A DNA stretch of 64,000 nucleotides from Asterochloris sp. CNOR1. Lineage: Eukaryota; Chlorophyta; Trebouxiophyceae; Trebouxiales; Trebouxiaceae. Shown here piece by piece: positions 47,601 through 59,700 of this stretch. The notes under the pieces were generated by a model. It saw only the letters and a program-made list of their open reading frames with translations, made no database searches and was not told where the DNA came from. The translations under genes were made by a program, and so were the position numbers. Numbering within the stretch: position 1 is the stretch's first letter; every line of letters begins with the position of its first letter. The stretch is taken from positions 2,356,001-2,420,000 of the forward strand of contig OZ017747.1 in assembly GCA_963969365.1 (NCBI GenBank). The letters are read 5' to 3'.

Positions 47601-50600
47601 GGTTGCGGGCTTGTGTTTCGCACCAGCATAGCAGTGGCAGAGCTGTGACAGCACACCGGTGCCGCACCTGGCTCGCGTAGGTGATAGACTGCACAACTGA
47701 AAGCTGGTTGTGCAGATCAGGAGCAGTGCTGCATGCATTTGCTGCACTGAACGCATACACAATGAGCCTAATTTGTGAATCTGCAGGGTGCCTTGGCCAG
47801 CCGCATGAGCCATAGCTGCAACCCCAACTGCCAGGCTGTGGTCATGGCCTGCCGAGGGCGGCTGACCATTGCGGTCTACTCCTTGCGACACATTGCGGCA
47901 AGCGAAGAGCTGACGTTTGACTATGCCTCCACCACTGAGAGCGAGCAGGAGTTCCGGGCAGCCATCTGCCTCTGCGGGCAGAGGCTCTGCCGGTGAGTTC
48001 TTGGTGCGTCGCCTGCTCCCCTGTGGGGTAAGGGCAGTGCTAAAACCTGCTTGACATGTTGCCTGATCTGTGTCAAAGCTGCCTCCTTGCACAAAGTCTG
48101 CTGGCTGGACCTGCTTGATGTGCTGCATCCTCTTATGTGAGGACAAGGGCTGTGCCAGACAGGCCTGGCTCATGTGGCTGCCTCGTCTGTGCAGAAGTGT
48201 CTAAGGCTCTGCTGGCAAGTCCTGCTTGACTCTCTTGCCCGCTCCTTCGCAGGGCAAAGTTGTACTAGCAGCTGCTCTGTGCCAGCATTCCCTCTGTGGT
48301 CACAACAGCTGCCAGCCAGTCCCATGTGCTGTGCTGCCTGATCTCTGTGAAGGCACCCTCTCCTGTGTCTGACAGAGGTTCCCACAGCACGCCCAGCTTG
48401 AGCTGCTGCCCATTGCTCTCTGAGGGCCTACATAGGCTGCCTGAGCTGCAACTCTGCACCTGCGCAGATGGTACTGGCCAGCAGCGAAAATTTTGGCCTG
48501 GTGTCTGGAGTTGAGCAAGGTCCCTGCTGCCGGTATGCAGGGGCTCCTTCCTGTACTTCAGGGGCAGCAGGGCCTTCCAGCAGGTGTTGCTGCGCCAGCA
48601 CAATGTGCTGCAGCGCCACGCCCTGCTCCTGAAGGCTGCGCTGCTCCCGCTGGATGACGCCGACAGGGGCCGCCTTGAGGTGAAGGAGTTATTGCAAGGC
48701 GCCCTGTGCAGGGCAGGCACTGCCTGTGCTCTTTTCCTGCGCTCCTCTTTGTTGTGCTTTGCTGTCCCCTCCCCCAGCGCCTCTCCTCTCACATGAAAGC
48801 TTGCTGCCCTGTGCTGGCCTGTGTTTTTGCATGCACAGTCAAGCTAAGCACATGGGTACTTGTAAAAGGTTGCAAAGCTACCCAATCTGACAAGTGATAA
48901 CTCCCTGTTCTGACTGCTGCTCTTGTTGTGTTATACTGCAGATCTGTAGCATTTCCTACTGCTGGCGCTCAACTGTGAAGCTTGCGCATGCCTCAGTAGT
49001 CTCGTGCTTCTGAGCTGTGCTGGCGTCACGTACTGCAGGCACATGCCCTGCGCGACAGCGTGCTCAACTGCCGCAGCCAGCGCAGGCGACGGGTGCCTGA
49101 GTGGCTGCAGAAGTGGGCAGCCTTGGCCTTGGAGGTGAGCAGTCCAGGCAAATCCTCAACAGGCTGCCTGGCGGTGCAGTGCCCGTCAGAAGCATGCAAA
49201 AACCAGTGGGTGCCGGATATCAGTCTCCAGTGCCCTGAATATAGTGTGCAAACAAGCCAACGCATTTCACCGCCTCAGTTCAATCTGACAGCAGGATGGA
49301 GCTTCCATCAGTGATTGACATCGCCGTTGTTGGGCATGCTGGCAGGTGGTGGAGGAGGAGCACCGCCTGCTGCCAGGGGAGCTGCTGGGGCTGCAGGGCA
49401 TCCCTGGGCTGCGCTACACGCCCCAGTCGGCAGAAGCTGAGGCCAGAGGTGGGTCCATAGGCTCTGTGCATGCTGTGCATAGGGTTTTACATGGTCAGCT
49501 GGGCTGCAGTGAGCACCGCCAAAGGGCATTGGTTGTCTTGTACAGCAGCTGCCAGAGCGGGCCCAAACGGCGCTCTGCGCCCGCTGCCAGGTCTTGCTAG
49601 CAGGGATGGGCAGGCACTGTGGCTGCTGCAGGCAGTCTGTGGCTGTGCACTGCTTCACAATGATGGTGGAAAGCTGCAAAGGGTCCCAGCATCCATGTCT
49701 GCTGCTGCAGGTGTGGTTGAGAACAGGGTGCAGAACCTGGTGGTTACCTTGGACAAGGTCAAGTTCTTTCTGGAGCAGCCAGGTGCCTGTAGCACAATGA
49801 TGAATCAGGCTGGTCTCAGGAGGAACACACCTGTTGCAGCTGTCTGCTCAAGCAGGGCATCCTCCATCTGGCAGGTTCTTTGTCAGCCGTGTTTGCTGCT
49901 GGAACCTCAGGTCACCTGCTGCAGCTACCTTGCTGGCAGCACAAGCTGCAGTCCCCACCAGCGTGGCTTACCCTTCCCTTGCTGCTGCAGGGCAGCCGGC
50001 AGGGCCTCCAGTGCGCCTTCTGACTGAGGCTGAGATTGTGGAGCATCTGTGGTCAGGTAAGGGGGCCCCCACGCCTCTTATGCACCTAGAAGAGGGGCAT
50101 GGCCAAGCGCCGTGCTGGCGCCCTGCACCATGGCTCAAACGTTGCTGCCAGATGACCCCCATTCACTGCTTGAGTGTCTGACCGCCATTGTCTTTGCTCG
50201 TCATTCTCTTAAAGGTGCCATGAGAGTGCACCTGGATCTCTCCCATTTCTTGTCGAAATACAGTACAGCCCTCCTTGAGATGGTGTGCAGACACATCGAT
50301 GTGGGTCACGTGATTATGCTGCAGGAGATACATCTGTGGCCAAGCGTGTGCTGCACAGCGCAGCGCTGCAGCTGGCAGGGCCTCAGGCGACCATTGAGCT
50401 GGCAGCCGAGGGCAGCTGTGAGAAGCTCGGCACAATACTAGGCGGGCATGGGCAGGCCAGCCCCCAGCTGGCCAGGCTGGTGAAAGCTGTCAAACAGCGA
50501 GCAGCATCTCTCAGGGTGCGACGTCGCCGTCAGATGGGCTGACTGCTGTGCAGGCAGATTTTGTTGACCAGGATGTAAAGCCAGGAAGGCTGCTTTGCAG

Positions 50601-51678
50601 CTGAAGGCAACAGGGGCAGCAGCTGTTTGTCCTGCCTGCCACTTGCTGCGTCAACTCACTTATGCCATGGCGGTTGCATCTGTCACACCCCTTGTGCAAA
50701 GGAGCAAGGATGCCCTGTGCAGGATGCACATGCCAACCTGCGGGCGCTGGTGAGGCTGCTGCGGGAGTTTGACAGGCAGGAGCAGGGCAGCCACACACTG
50801 TGCGCTGATGTGATTGAGCTGTATGCAGCCACCCAGGTCTGGTTCGTTGCTGAGCCTGGCTACAAGGTGAGGTCTCTTGCACTGCTGGTGGATGCGCCAT
50901 TCTGGCACTGGATGCGCCATTCTGGCACAGAATGCTGTGGGCCATCAAGTGCACCTGCGACAGGGCATTGAGCTGCCATGCTGCTTTCTGCTGTTTGTCT
51001 GCCTCTGGGCCAAGCACTGGAATGGGTGCTTGCGGTGCTTGCTGCCCACTGACAGTTCCCGCGGCTGTGCTTGTGTGCTGATCTGCCTGGATGCAGTTTG
51101 AACTGATCATGCCCTGGAGATGCTGGCGAGCGTGCACACCCTGTGGTGCAGGCGTTCTCCTCCCCGCCCCTGTGCTTAGATCTGCCAGGCTGTGCTCCTG
51201 ACGCGGGGCAGACACAGATTTCCATTTCCAGAAAGTATAGCGTGCAGTTCGTCTGGTCTCAACTCATCAGTTGGACCAAGACCTCAGCCGATCCCTACTC
51301 CTCTCTGTCCTCCGAAAGAAGTGGAGCTCTGTCACTGCCTGACATTGAGGGCCTCTATGATAAGCACTACTCTGCTCAGGTTGGTAGCGTGTGCATTGTG
51401 TACCTTGCATGGCATGCTTTGCAGGAGAGCTTGCCAGGATAATGACTCAACAATGTGATCTGCTGCAGGACCGGGAAGCCCTTTTGACAGGCCTAGAAAC
51501 ACAGCCAGAGTCTGTTCTGAGATTTAGCCCCCTGTTTACTCATAAAAACGATATGCCCTATGGATCTCCCATGCTGGATAGCTTGGTGTTGAAGGACGTT
51601 CCTAATCCCCTGCCTGCCCTCATCAACATTCTCAAGGAATGTCTCAGCCCTCAGTCCCTTCAAGTGCAGGCATTGTAG
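41662..51678 (+). CDS. SET-domain histone methyltransferase, ATXR3/SDG2 type
   Basis: Large multi-exon gene; in plants ATXR3 is the main H3K4 trimethyltransferase. The well-supported part runs from about 44760 to the stop at 51678. A Cys-rich pre-SET segment (CDQQCACHATGQCTNC) comes first, then DTWGFDCYTRKNI (45174), VATWVENKLIPAIN (46230) and SHAWDILNALAAVQADAG (46487). SET exons are at 46857-46992 (DYFRVHPKGVGLVC, VEEYLGELHPPW), 47458-47571 (DFYNIVLERPRDD) and 47788-47993 (SRMSHSCNPNCQA, EELTFDY, post-SET CLCGQRLC). ATXR3-specific C-terminal exons follow: ENRVQNLVVTLDKVKFFLEQ (49711), ADVIELYAATQVWFV (50800), SVQFVWSQLISWT (51240) and YGSPMLDSLV (51560). Coding-like exons from 41662 to 44560, such as VVQQLIALDTQGAFTG and AWWGCDPNAAAAVSALQ, probably form the N-terminus, but the chain and start are not proven. 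Confidence 0.8.
47170..47219. repeat. Intronic echo of a SET exon end
   Basis: gaggagctgcaccagccctg through aggtgcaggtgcgggcc aligns to the exon end gggtgaactgcatccgccct through gagatacaggtgggggcc (46954-47002), 36 of 49 bases by hand at 217-bp spacing. It spans the exon border and retains the CAGGT. Confidence 0.75.
50891..50930. repeat. Fresh 20-bp tandem duplication in ATXR3 intron
   Basis: gatgcgccattctggcac plus two bases is repeated head to tail with at most one difference, shortly after the donor at 50868. It shows the duplication process is recent in this locus. Confidence 0.85.
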
Positions 51679-51707
51679 CAAGCATGCTGCTTCTTGAAGC
51701 AATTCTG

Positions 51708-51712
51708 TGTAA
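51708..51712 (+). terminator. Probable polyadenylation signal of the ATXR3-like gene (TGTAA)
   Basis: TGTAA 30 bp past the stop, inside the 140-bp gap before the next gene's ATG at 51819. Confidence 0.6.
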
Positions 51713-51818
51713 GTCAGGAGGTTCCCAGCAGCTGATATGTTCAATGCACAGACATTCTGCATGTCGCCGCAACTGACTTAGGTCACGAATCTTCTCTACA
51801 TTCTCCCAGCTATCCGGC

Positions 51819-54800
51819 ATGGCCTTTGTCAATAGAGCTCACAGGGTAACCTTGCTAGGCACGCCATCGGCCACAGGAATAGAGGTGAGTTCATACAGTT
51901 TGATGCAGATGCCTCATATGCATCTTGGGCAAAGTAACATGCCTTGGCTGCCAGGTAGGGCCTGGCAGCTACAGTGTGCCAGCAGCAGGCACTCGGCAGT
52001 ACCCCAACTATGCACCCTTCTCATCCACAGCAGAGAGGGATCTGTCGGGCGAGCCCAGCACAAGCAAGGTGTGAGTTCAACAGCACCAGCAGCAGTTCCT
52101 GCCTCTGCATGCGTCAGGGCCCTGCCTGCATTGCAAATTTGAACAGCCTGCATGCTGCCTGCCTGCCTGCAGTTCAGCCCAGGGCCTGGCTCCCATAATC
52201 TGGGTGCAGCGGTACCAGGGAGCCGCACGTCCTTCTCCCAGAGCTCCCCTGCGTTTGCAAACAGGGAGCCACGCCTGTTCACTCCAAGGTTGGTGTTCGC
52301 TGTTTAGCGACCTCTGCCACCTGCAGAGGCTGGCCTCACATTCCAGTGGTGCCCTGACCAGCAACTGCTCCCCAGCACTTGCACTGTGGGAGCTATGCCT
52401 CGCTCCAATGTAGATGAGGGCTGCCACATGCACAGGCTGGTCCTGCCTGTACACCGCCGAGCTCCTGAGCTCAAGAGTGCACCCCATGCAGGACCTCTGG
52501 GGATGCAGCACCAGGGCCTGGCGCCTACACTGTGTCTGGGAGCCTACTGCATGGCCATGGCATTGGCACCCCATCCCGGCCTCCTGTGCTGGCGCCTCCC
52601 AAGTCTTCAGGGCCGCCATCTGTGCCCTCTAAGCTGCAGAGCTATGGGTGTGTCACAGCTGCACTGCATCAGCTGCTGTGACATGCCAACTTTGAAACTT
52701 TGGACACCAAGCATGCACTCTTGTGTGTTGGCGTCAGCATGCTCAGGCAGAACTGAGAAGAAGACTCAACCTGCCACTCCTTCCTGCTTTCCGCAGAGCA
52801 AGGCCGTCCAAGCTGTGCGCTTCTGCGCAGGCATGCATTCAGCTGACGAGGTCAGTCTGGCCAGTGACTACTAGCCCCTGCTGCTTTAGGTATGAGCAGG
52901 CTGCAGATGGGCGGCTGGTGCCCCAGTCACCTCCTGTGCCCATCCTGAGTGGTGAGAAGGACTCTCGTGTGGGGGTAGGGCACTATGAGCTGGCCAGCGC
53001 AGTGGCTGCCACGAGAGCCTGCCCGCGGGCGGCTGCCTTTGGCAAAGCCAAGGCACGTGGCGTGGAGGCATGGCCTGTGGCGGCACCAGGTCAGCCTTTT
53101 GTGCACAACAGCAGCATTGAACTCCTGGGACCAGTACCTCTCAAGCAGCTACAGTGTGCAGCTGTTCTGGCAGATAGCTGCGTCCTGTGACGCAGGGCTG
53201 CTGCCTGGCTTGCTGTTTGTGAACAAAGCCAGGTTGGCCTTTCGCTCCTCCGATGATGGCAAACATCCCGACCTGCCTGAGCTGCTGGCCAGAACAGATT
53301 CGCTGCTCTTCCTCCCTGTTACGGGGTGGCTGCTGCATGCTGCAAGTGGCTGTGCTTGGGGTCGGAGCCATTTTCAATTGGGCTCAACAGGCTTGTCAGC
53401 CACTGCCCATCACCGACTGATCCTCGCTGCCAGGCCCCGGTGCATATGATGCAACTGTCCCGAGCAAGCCTGCCAGCCGGCGCGTCAATGTGGCGGCGCC
53501 CACTCCGCTGAGCGCCATCGCGTCCCTGCGGGCTCGCCTACAGAGCCACCGTGGCAGCGGGCTGGAGCAAGATGCTCGTGACATAGATGAGCTCATCAGA
53601 TCAACGCTGCGGGGCCAGCAGCGCTGGGAGCCCAAGGTTAGTTGAGGGACCAATGTTGCATGCTGCTGTCAACCAACATCGAGCAGTGCAGAGTTGGCAC
53701 CGCTGGGAGCCAGATCTTGCTTGATGGACTGAGGTTGCATCCTGCCGTCAACCAAGGTTGAGCAGCTAGCAGCAGCCATACAAGGCAGATTCTGGCACAA
53801 AGCACTTCTGTCCAAGCAGTGTAAGCGCAGGTGTGTGAGCGTGCACAGGTGACGGAGGTGAGTCTGGGCACGTCCCCGAAGGTCCCTTGTGGCCAGTGTG
53901 CGCCAAGACAGCTTGGGAGCTGGAGGTCAGCCCTGCACAGAGCAGTCTTGCCAGTCCCAGTCTGCAGCCACTCATGGTCAGCCCACCTGCACAGCTGTGA
54001 TGGGGCAGCAGCGTGAGTGAAGCTGGTGAGGTGGGGCATGGCAGCCAGCCCCAGCAGGTTGCAGCCTGGCCAGCGCATGGCCCGAGCCCACAGACGGGCA
54101 GCAGAATCTCAGCAGTGGGACACTCGGCTGCAACCTGCCCGCCCCCCGGGATCCTGCAACGAGCTGCTTGAGCAGCAGCTTCCCCCATCAGTCATGCTGC
54201 AGCAGGGGACCGGCAGTTGTGTGAACCAAATGTACCGTGACTTTCAGCATGCTGCCCTGTTGTTTGTTGCAGGCAAGTGCCAGCAGTTCAGCGCCGCAGC
54301 CACCAGGGCCGGGCTACTATGGCAACCTGCCCGGCGCATTCGACCGTGTCACCAAGCGGCGCAGGAGCGGCAGGAAGGCTGCCTTTGGTGTGTTGTGCAC
54401 AATCCGGAAGAACTATTCTCCTGGTCCCCCAACATCTGACGGTGCACTGCATTGCCTGGGTTCTGGTGTTCCTCTGCGTGTTGTGCGCAGCTGCAAGGCT
54501 CAGCTGGTGCACCTGCTGCCCTTGCCAGGCACGTGGCAGGCAGCCTGCACCTGCCCTGACAAGTGATTGGCCTGCCCGACCTGGATGTGAACCCAGCCAA
54601 GCCATCTGGTTCCGGGTGGTGGCTCCTGCAGGATCCACAGCGCAGCGGGCACAGCCTGTGGACCTGCAGTCAGCCGGCAGCCAGCCGGGGCCAGGGAGCT
54701 ACAGCGTGGGGGCAAAGGCCACGACCTGGCTGGAGCGCGAGGTCACAGACGCGCCAGCACCCTTCAGCACAACAGTAGAGAGGTCAGTCCGGAGCGCACA

Positions 54801-56388
54801 GACGAGTTGAGCCAGGTTGAAGACAAATTCAAAGCAGCTGCGATTGCCCCTGTCCATTTGTCTTGCCGCACTGCCACTCAGGCCTGGGGCCAGCTCAAAC
54901 GCTGTGCATTGGCCACCAGCAGCGCGCCTCAGCCCCTGCTGTGACCATGCGGCTTGCCTGAAGTGCTCCCAACCACGGCTTGTGCCTGCAGGTTTAGACG
55001 CAGCCGTCAGTCCAGCGACTTGGGCCCAGGCAGCTACAACACAGAGCACCTGAGCCTGAAGGAGGGCCTGGCTCAGCGCCGGGTCAATGCAGCCAAGCAC
55101 GGCGGATTTGGTGTGGGGGCTCGATGGCGGCCGCGCAGTACTGCAAGGGCTGAGACGGTGCGGTCCCCTGTGCTGGGTGTTTGTGTCATGCCCGCTGTGT
55201 TGTGGTGCCCCTGCCACCCTGCATCCCTGCCCCTGTGATGGTCCAGCCTACAGTCTGCCATGCAGCAGCTCACTGAAGTCAATGCTTGATGCCTCCCCCA
55301 GCCATGCCATAGCATGTGGCGCTGCTGACATGCCTTCTCCTGCGTCGCTTGAGCAGGCTCCAGGGCCAGGAAGCTATTCCCGCATGAACGCCCCTCGGAG
55401 GCCGGACGAGGAGAACGCCTCACCCGCGTTCCTGCAGAAGCAGGACAGGTTTGGGGACCACCTCGATCAGTTCCGGCGGCCGCAGAAGGTGAAGCTGTCG
55501 CTGTCCTCAGCAATGACCTCTACTACGCTGTGTTATCCGTAACCAGGGGCTGTTCGTAGCTGCACTGGCACACAAGCGTGTTGCCCAGCCACTTGGCCGC
55601 AAGAGACGGGCTGCCATCGTCTGACTATTGGAGCAGCCAGGGAGATCTGTTCCTTCTGTGCCTGAATGCTGCCAGTTCAAGGTGACACAGGAGTTGTGTC
55701 TGCTGATGCTACTGTAGGCAGCTGGCTACAGGAGGGGCATTCCATTGAAAGCTAGTCTTTGCATGTGCTGCTTGTCAAGCTTCGACAGCTTCACTACAGG
55801 CGCATGTGCGAGACCTCCTGGTGGCTGAAGTAACCACAGGCGAGGCCCCACTGAACAACCGGCAGCAGGCGCAGCTGGTGGGCCCAGGTGACCACTCAGG
55901 CTGCATGTAGAGGTCTTGCCAACCTCATTGCCCACACTGTTTGTGTACAGTTGAGTTTCAGCCTCAAGCATACCATAGCTGCAGGGGCATACAAGCTGCC
56001 AGACGCCTGGGCACAGAAACATGCCCGTGCCTACACAGCCTATGCCCAGCCGATGGTGTCTGGCAGTGCAAGGTTCTTGGAGGAACACGATAGAGGTGCG
56101 CCTGCTGCCTGCTGACCTGATGTGCACCTGTTTGTTATATAAGGAACTTCAGTGCTGCCTGCAGCATATGTGCCAGGCCCAGGTGCCTATTCTGGCGCAG
56201 CAGCTGACTTGCAGCGTGTGTTCAAGCCATATGTCCGCAGTTCAGCAGGCTTTGCCACCACATCAGGACGTTACAGCGCTGCAGCTAGCAAAAAGGATAT
56301 TCCTGGGCCAGGTACATACGATCTGGCCAAGGCGCTGCTCAAGCAGACGTTCAATGTGACCTATGATCAGCAGATTGACTTTGTCTGA
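51819..56388 (+). CDS. Sperm-tail PG-rich repeat (STPG2-like) protein
   Basis: Axoneme-associated repeat protein. Twelve exons (51819-51884, 51955-52068, 52173-52288, 52890-53089, 53434-53636, 54273-54387, 54632-54782, 54992-55157, 55357-55488, 55800-55887, 55985-56095, 56144-56388) total 1707 nt or 568 residues. About eleven PG-rich (SHIPPO-like) repeats are visible, mostly one per exon: VGPGSYSVP, SPGPGSHNL, VGVGHYELA, APGPGAYDA, PPGPGYYGN, QPGPGSYSV, DLGPGSYNT, APGPGSYSR, VGPGGAYKL, VPGPGAYSG and IPGPGTYDL. This motif is typical of STPG/ODF3 proteins of cilia and microtubule doublets. The start was chosen because the first exon joins in phase to the first repeat. POC1, another centriole gene, lies 12 kb upstream. 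Confidence 0.9.
53622..53766. repeat. Tandem duplication across an STPG2-like exon-intron border
   Basis: Unit 1 (53622-53685) holds the exon end cgctgggagcccaag, the donor GTTAGT and the first intron bases to tgctgtcaaccaac...gagcag. Unit 2 (53701-53766) begins cgctgggagccagatc and ends ctgccgtcaaccaagg, then gagcag. The period is about 79 bp. The second unit has lost the donor. Confidence 0.85.
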
Positions 56389-56758
56389 ATGTTGGCAGCC
56401 AGTCAGCTCTGTTGCGTATGACAGCAACTTCAGCATTGTGCAGCATGTCAATAGCTGAACAACATGTCAGCTTGTTGGGCATCAAATGACCAGCAGAACT
56501 CGTTGAATGCCAAAAGCCTATGCAGCCAAGATAGTCTTGATGGTGCACGACCCAGACACATGTGCTGCTTCGACCAGTCTACGGCCATGATGGCGGCAGA
56601 GGTCGATGACTCAGCTGGTTCCGGAGCCACTCCGAAGAGGTGTGCCGCACTCAAAGCTCTGTTGAGGTATGAACCTCGCGCGCAGCCATCTTGGCACTGT
56701 TGACCTCGAGATCCCCAAAAGATCTGCTTGAACTTGGGGCGTTGACGCAGCTCACAAC
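56389..56758. other. Intergenic region with unsupported ORF
   Basis: 370 bp between the STPG2-like stop and the coiled-coil start. A 79-codon frame (56464-56703, +) has no recognisable motif. I treat the region as 3' UTR plus promoter. No TATA box is visible. Confidence 0.4.
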
Positions 56759-59700
56759 ATGACTCTGTGTGGGTGTTTCGGACCTTCCAAAAGGGAGAAG
56801 AAAGCAGATGCTGAGCGCAGGGAGAAGGTGTGGTGAAGCCTCTGCCCTCTTTGAAGCTGGCAACCCCACTCGGCCAGCTTCAACAGTCTGCGTGCAGGCT
56901 GCCACTTGTTGTGGCTGAGCTGCAGCTGCTGGCTCTGTAGTCAGACATGGATTGTTCTGCAGGAGGCTCAGGCTGCAGCGCGGGACCCAGCGGACGTGGC
57001 AGCTGAGAAGGCAGAGCAGCTTTCTGCAGATGCTCAGGCCAAGGAGAAGCAGGCTGCCCAACTGTGAGCTATCTGGCAAAGTCCTGCTGGCCACCTTGAG
57101 CTGAGCTCTGCTCTGTTTCTGTACTCTTGCCGACCTCTTTTGGGGCTCAATCTGCTCATCATTGATTGCCTGCAGGGTGAAGGAGGCTGCCATGGCTCGC
57201 GAGGAGGCTGAGGCAGCTCATGCCAAATACGATGAGGTGGGTCATGCCCTGGTGTGACAACTTTGGTGGGCGCCGCTCTGGCTGGACCGGAAGGCACAAC
57301 GTCAAAGTCATATGCAGGATGGTCCTGGCAGCTTGTCAGCTGCTTGAGAGCTTGCCTGCTGCTCCATGATGGGTCAGCACATGTTGACAAGGGCAATTGC
57401 TGGCCGGTTGTGCTCTGGCATGGTCTGGCAGCCATTCGCTAAAGCTTACCTGCTGCCATGCAGGGGCGGCACACCTTGACCCAGGCGGAGCATACTCAGA
57501 AAGAGGTGTCACAGGCAGAGGCTGAGCTGGCTCAGGCCAAGGAGCGCGCCCAGACCCGTGAGAAGGAGGCCGCAGAAGCTCAGAGGCAGGCTCACACATT
57601 CAATGAGCTTTGACCTTCTGGTATCAAAGCTTGCTTGCTGACCAAGTGTCTGCCCCATGCTGCTTCATCAACACCCACCTGCCCAGCTGACCCCTGTCCA
57701 TGAGCGTGTGGCAACAATGCCTGCTGCCCTTTGCTGCAGGTTTGCAGAGGCTGCTGCTGCAGAGGCAGCGTCCAAGCAGGAGGCAGCACAGGTCCAGGCA
57801 GCAGCTGTGCAGACTGCTGCAAGCAAGGTGGCGCAGGTGGCAGAGGAGCATGAACAGGCCAAGCAGGTTGTCTTGGCAAACGGTGAGCCACTCAGTAATG
57901 TCCAGTCTGCCTGACAGGATGCCCACTGCAGCCGCTTTTAGGCTGTGCGCGCTGGGGCGCCGGCACACGTTTCTGCCTGCAGGCAGACTCGAATATCTCT
58001 AGCCCTGGCATGTCTCTGTGCAGACTCGCACCACCAGGCGGCCGTCAAGGAGCTGGAGCTGCAGCAGACTGCAGTGCACAACCTGAGTGGGCAGGCTGAG
58101 AGGCTGCGTAAGGAGATTGCGGATGCGGAGGCCCTGGCAGAAAGAAAGCGCACGGAGCTCCACGTTGTGACAGGTGTGTGTACGCAGGTCTTCAGGGTAG
58201 TGCCATGAAGGGGCAGACTTGTGACTTGGAATGCCGCTGCTCAGAGTGTGTGGGTGGCTGTGAACGCAAACTCATAAGGTGGGCAGCTTCTTGGCTTGTG
58301 CCCTGGCTGACAGGATGCTGGAGCTTGGCAGGGTGACAGATGGGCTGAAACACTAACTTGTTTGTGGCGCTCGACAATCAATACCTGCGGCGCTGCTGAG
58401 CAAGCACGATGTGAAGCGAACCCACCACATGAATGGATGATAGGAGCACAGCTAGACCTGTGCTTGCCATGCCCTGTGCTCTGAGAGCAGTACAGGCTGC
58501 CAAACGTGATTGACTGCTGGGAATTGCTGTCTTCAGTGCCGCAGACAGCTCCGGGATGGTTGGCAGCAAGCACACCTGAGCAGTCACCCTATGTGCCCTG
58601 CACTGCAGGGCTGCTGCCATGACATTGTGCAGTTCCATCCAATGACTTGGGTTCACAGCACAGTGCTGCTCACAGTCCATTCCGTGTGCTGCAGAGCAGC
58701 TGCAGGAAGCTGAGCAGTCCAAGGACCTGAAGCATGAGGCTGCTACCTCGCGCGAGCGCACTCTGCAGGCGTCTTACAGCGACGTGAAGCTGCTGGAGCA
58801 GCGCCTGGCAGCTTCCCAGGAGGCAGAGCAGGAGCAGGTGGCCTTGGAGGAGAAGAAGAGGCTGGCAGCTCAGGAGGAGCAGGACAGGTGACCCAGTTGT
58901 TGTCCTGCATTTCTGTGAGGTTCCGACTGGAGGGGAGGAGCAGGATGGCTCAGTAGGGAGAGGGACGGTGACTGCAGATGCCCTGCCTGTAGCCGAAGCA
59001 CTTTCATACCACATTGTTCTCCCGGTCTCTGAGATGCCCCACAACACAGCTCACATCACCTGGCTGGAGGAGTGATGTCTTTGGATGTTCGTGAAGTGCT
59101 GCACATCAGTCCACTTACAGATTGTGTTGCTGCAGCTGGTGACAGAAGTGGTCAGGGGCTCTGGTCACGTCTCAAGAGTGCACAGTCCAAACGCGAGGGC
59201 TCTTTCTTCCTGTGGCTCTTTCTGTGTCTCACTGTGCCGCTCACTCTGCTGCAGGTGGGCCAAGGCAGGTTCTGTGGCCCTATCATGTGCCTCACCGCAT
59301 AGGTTTCGAGCACTGCCTGCGCGTGTGTGCAGGGTGGAAGCCAAGAGGGCTGAGGTGGCTGCGGCTCTGGAAGCTGTTGAGCAGAGCCATGCCCTGGCCG
59401 CTCAGAAGGAGCAGGCTGTTCACGAGAGGGCTGCTGCGGCAGACGAGGCCAAGTCCCAGCTCACTGACACCAAGGAGATGGTCAACCAGAACGCTGCGCG
59501 CCACCAGGACAAGTCTGCAGAGGCAAAGAACAAGGAGGAAGGTGGGTGATCTGGACTGGCATGGTTGTCTGTAGACCTCCTTGCTCGTGTTCAGCTGCCG
59601 GGCCTGCATGCGATGACTTGGGCATCTATGGGAGGGCAGCAGCTGAATGCAGGTCAGTGGTGCAGAGGTGGCTGCTGCACAGTGGCAGCACACCTGAAGT

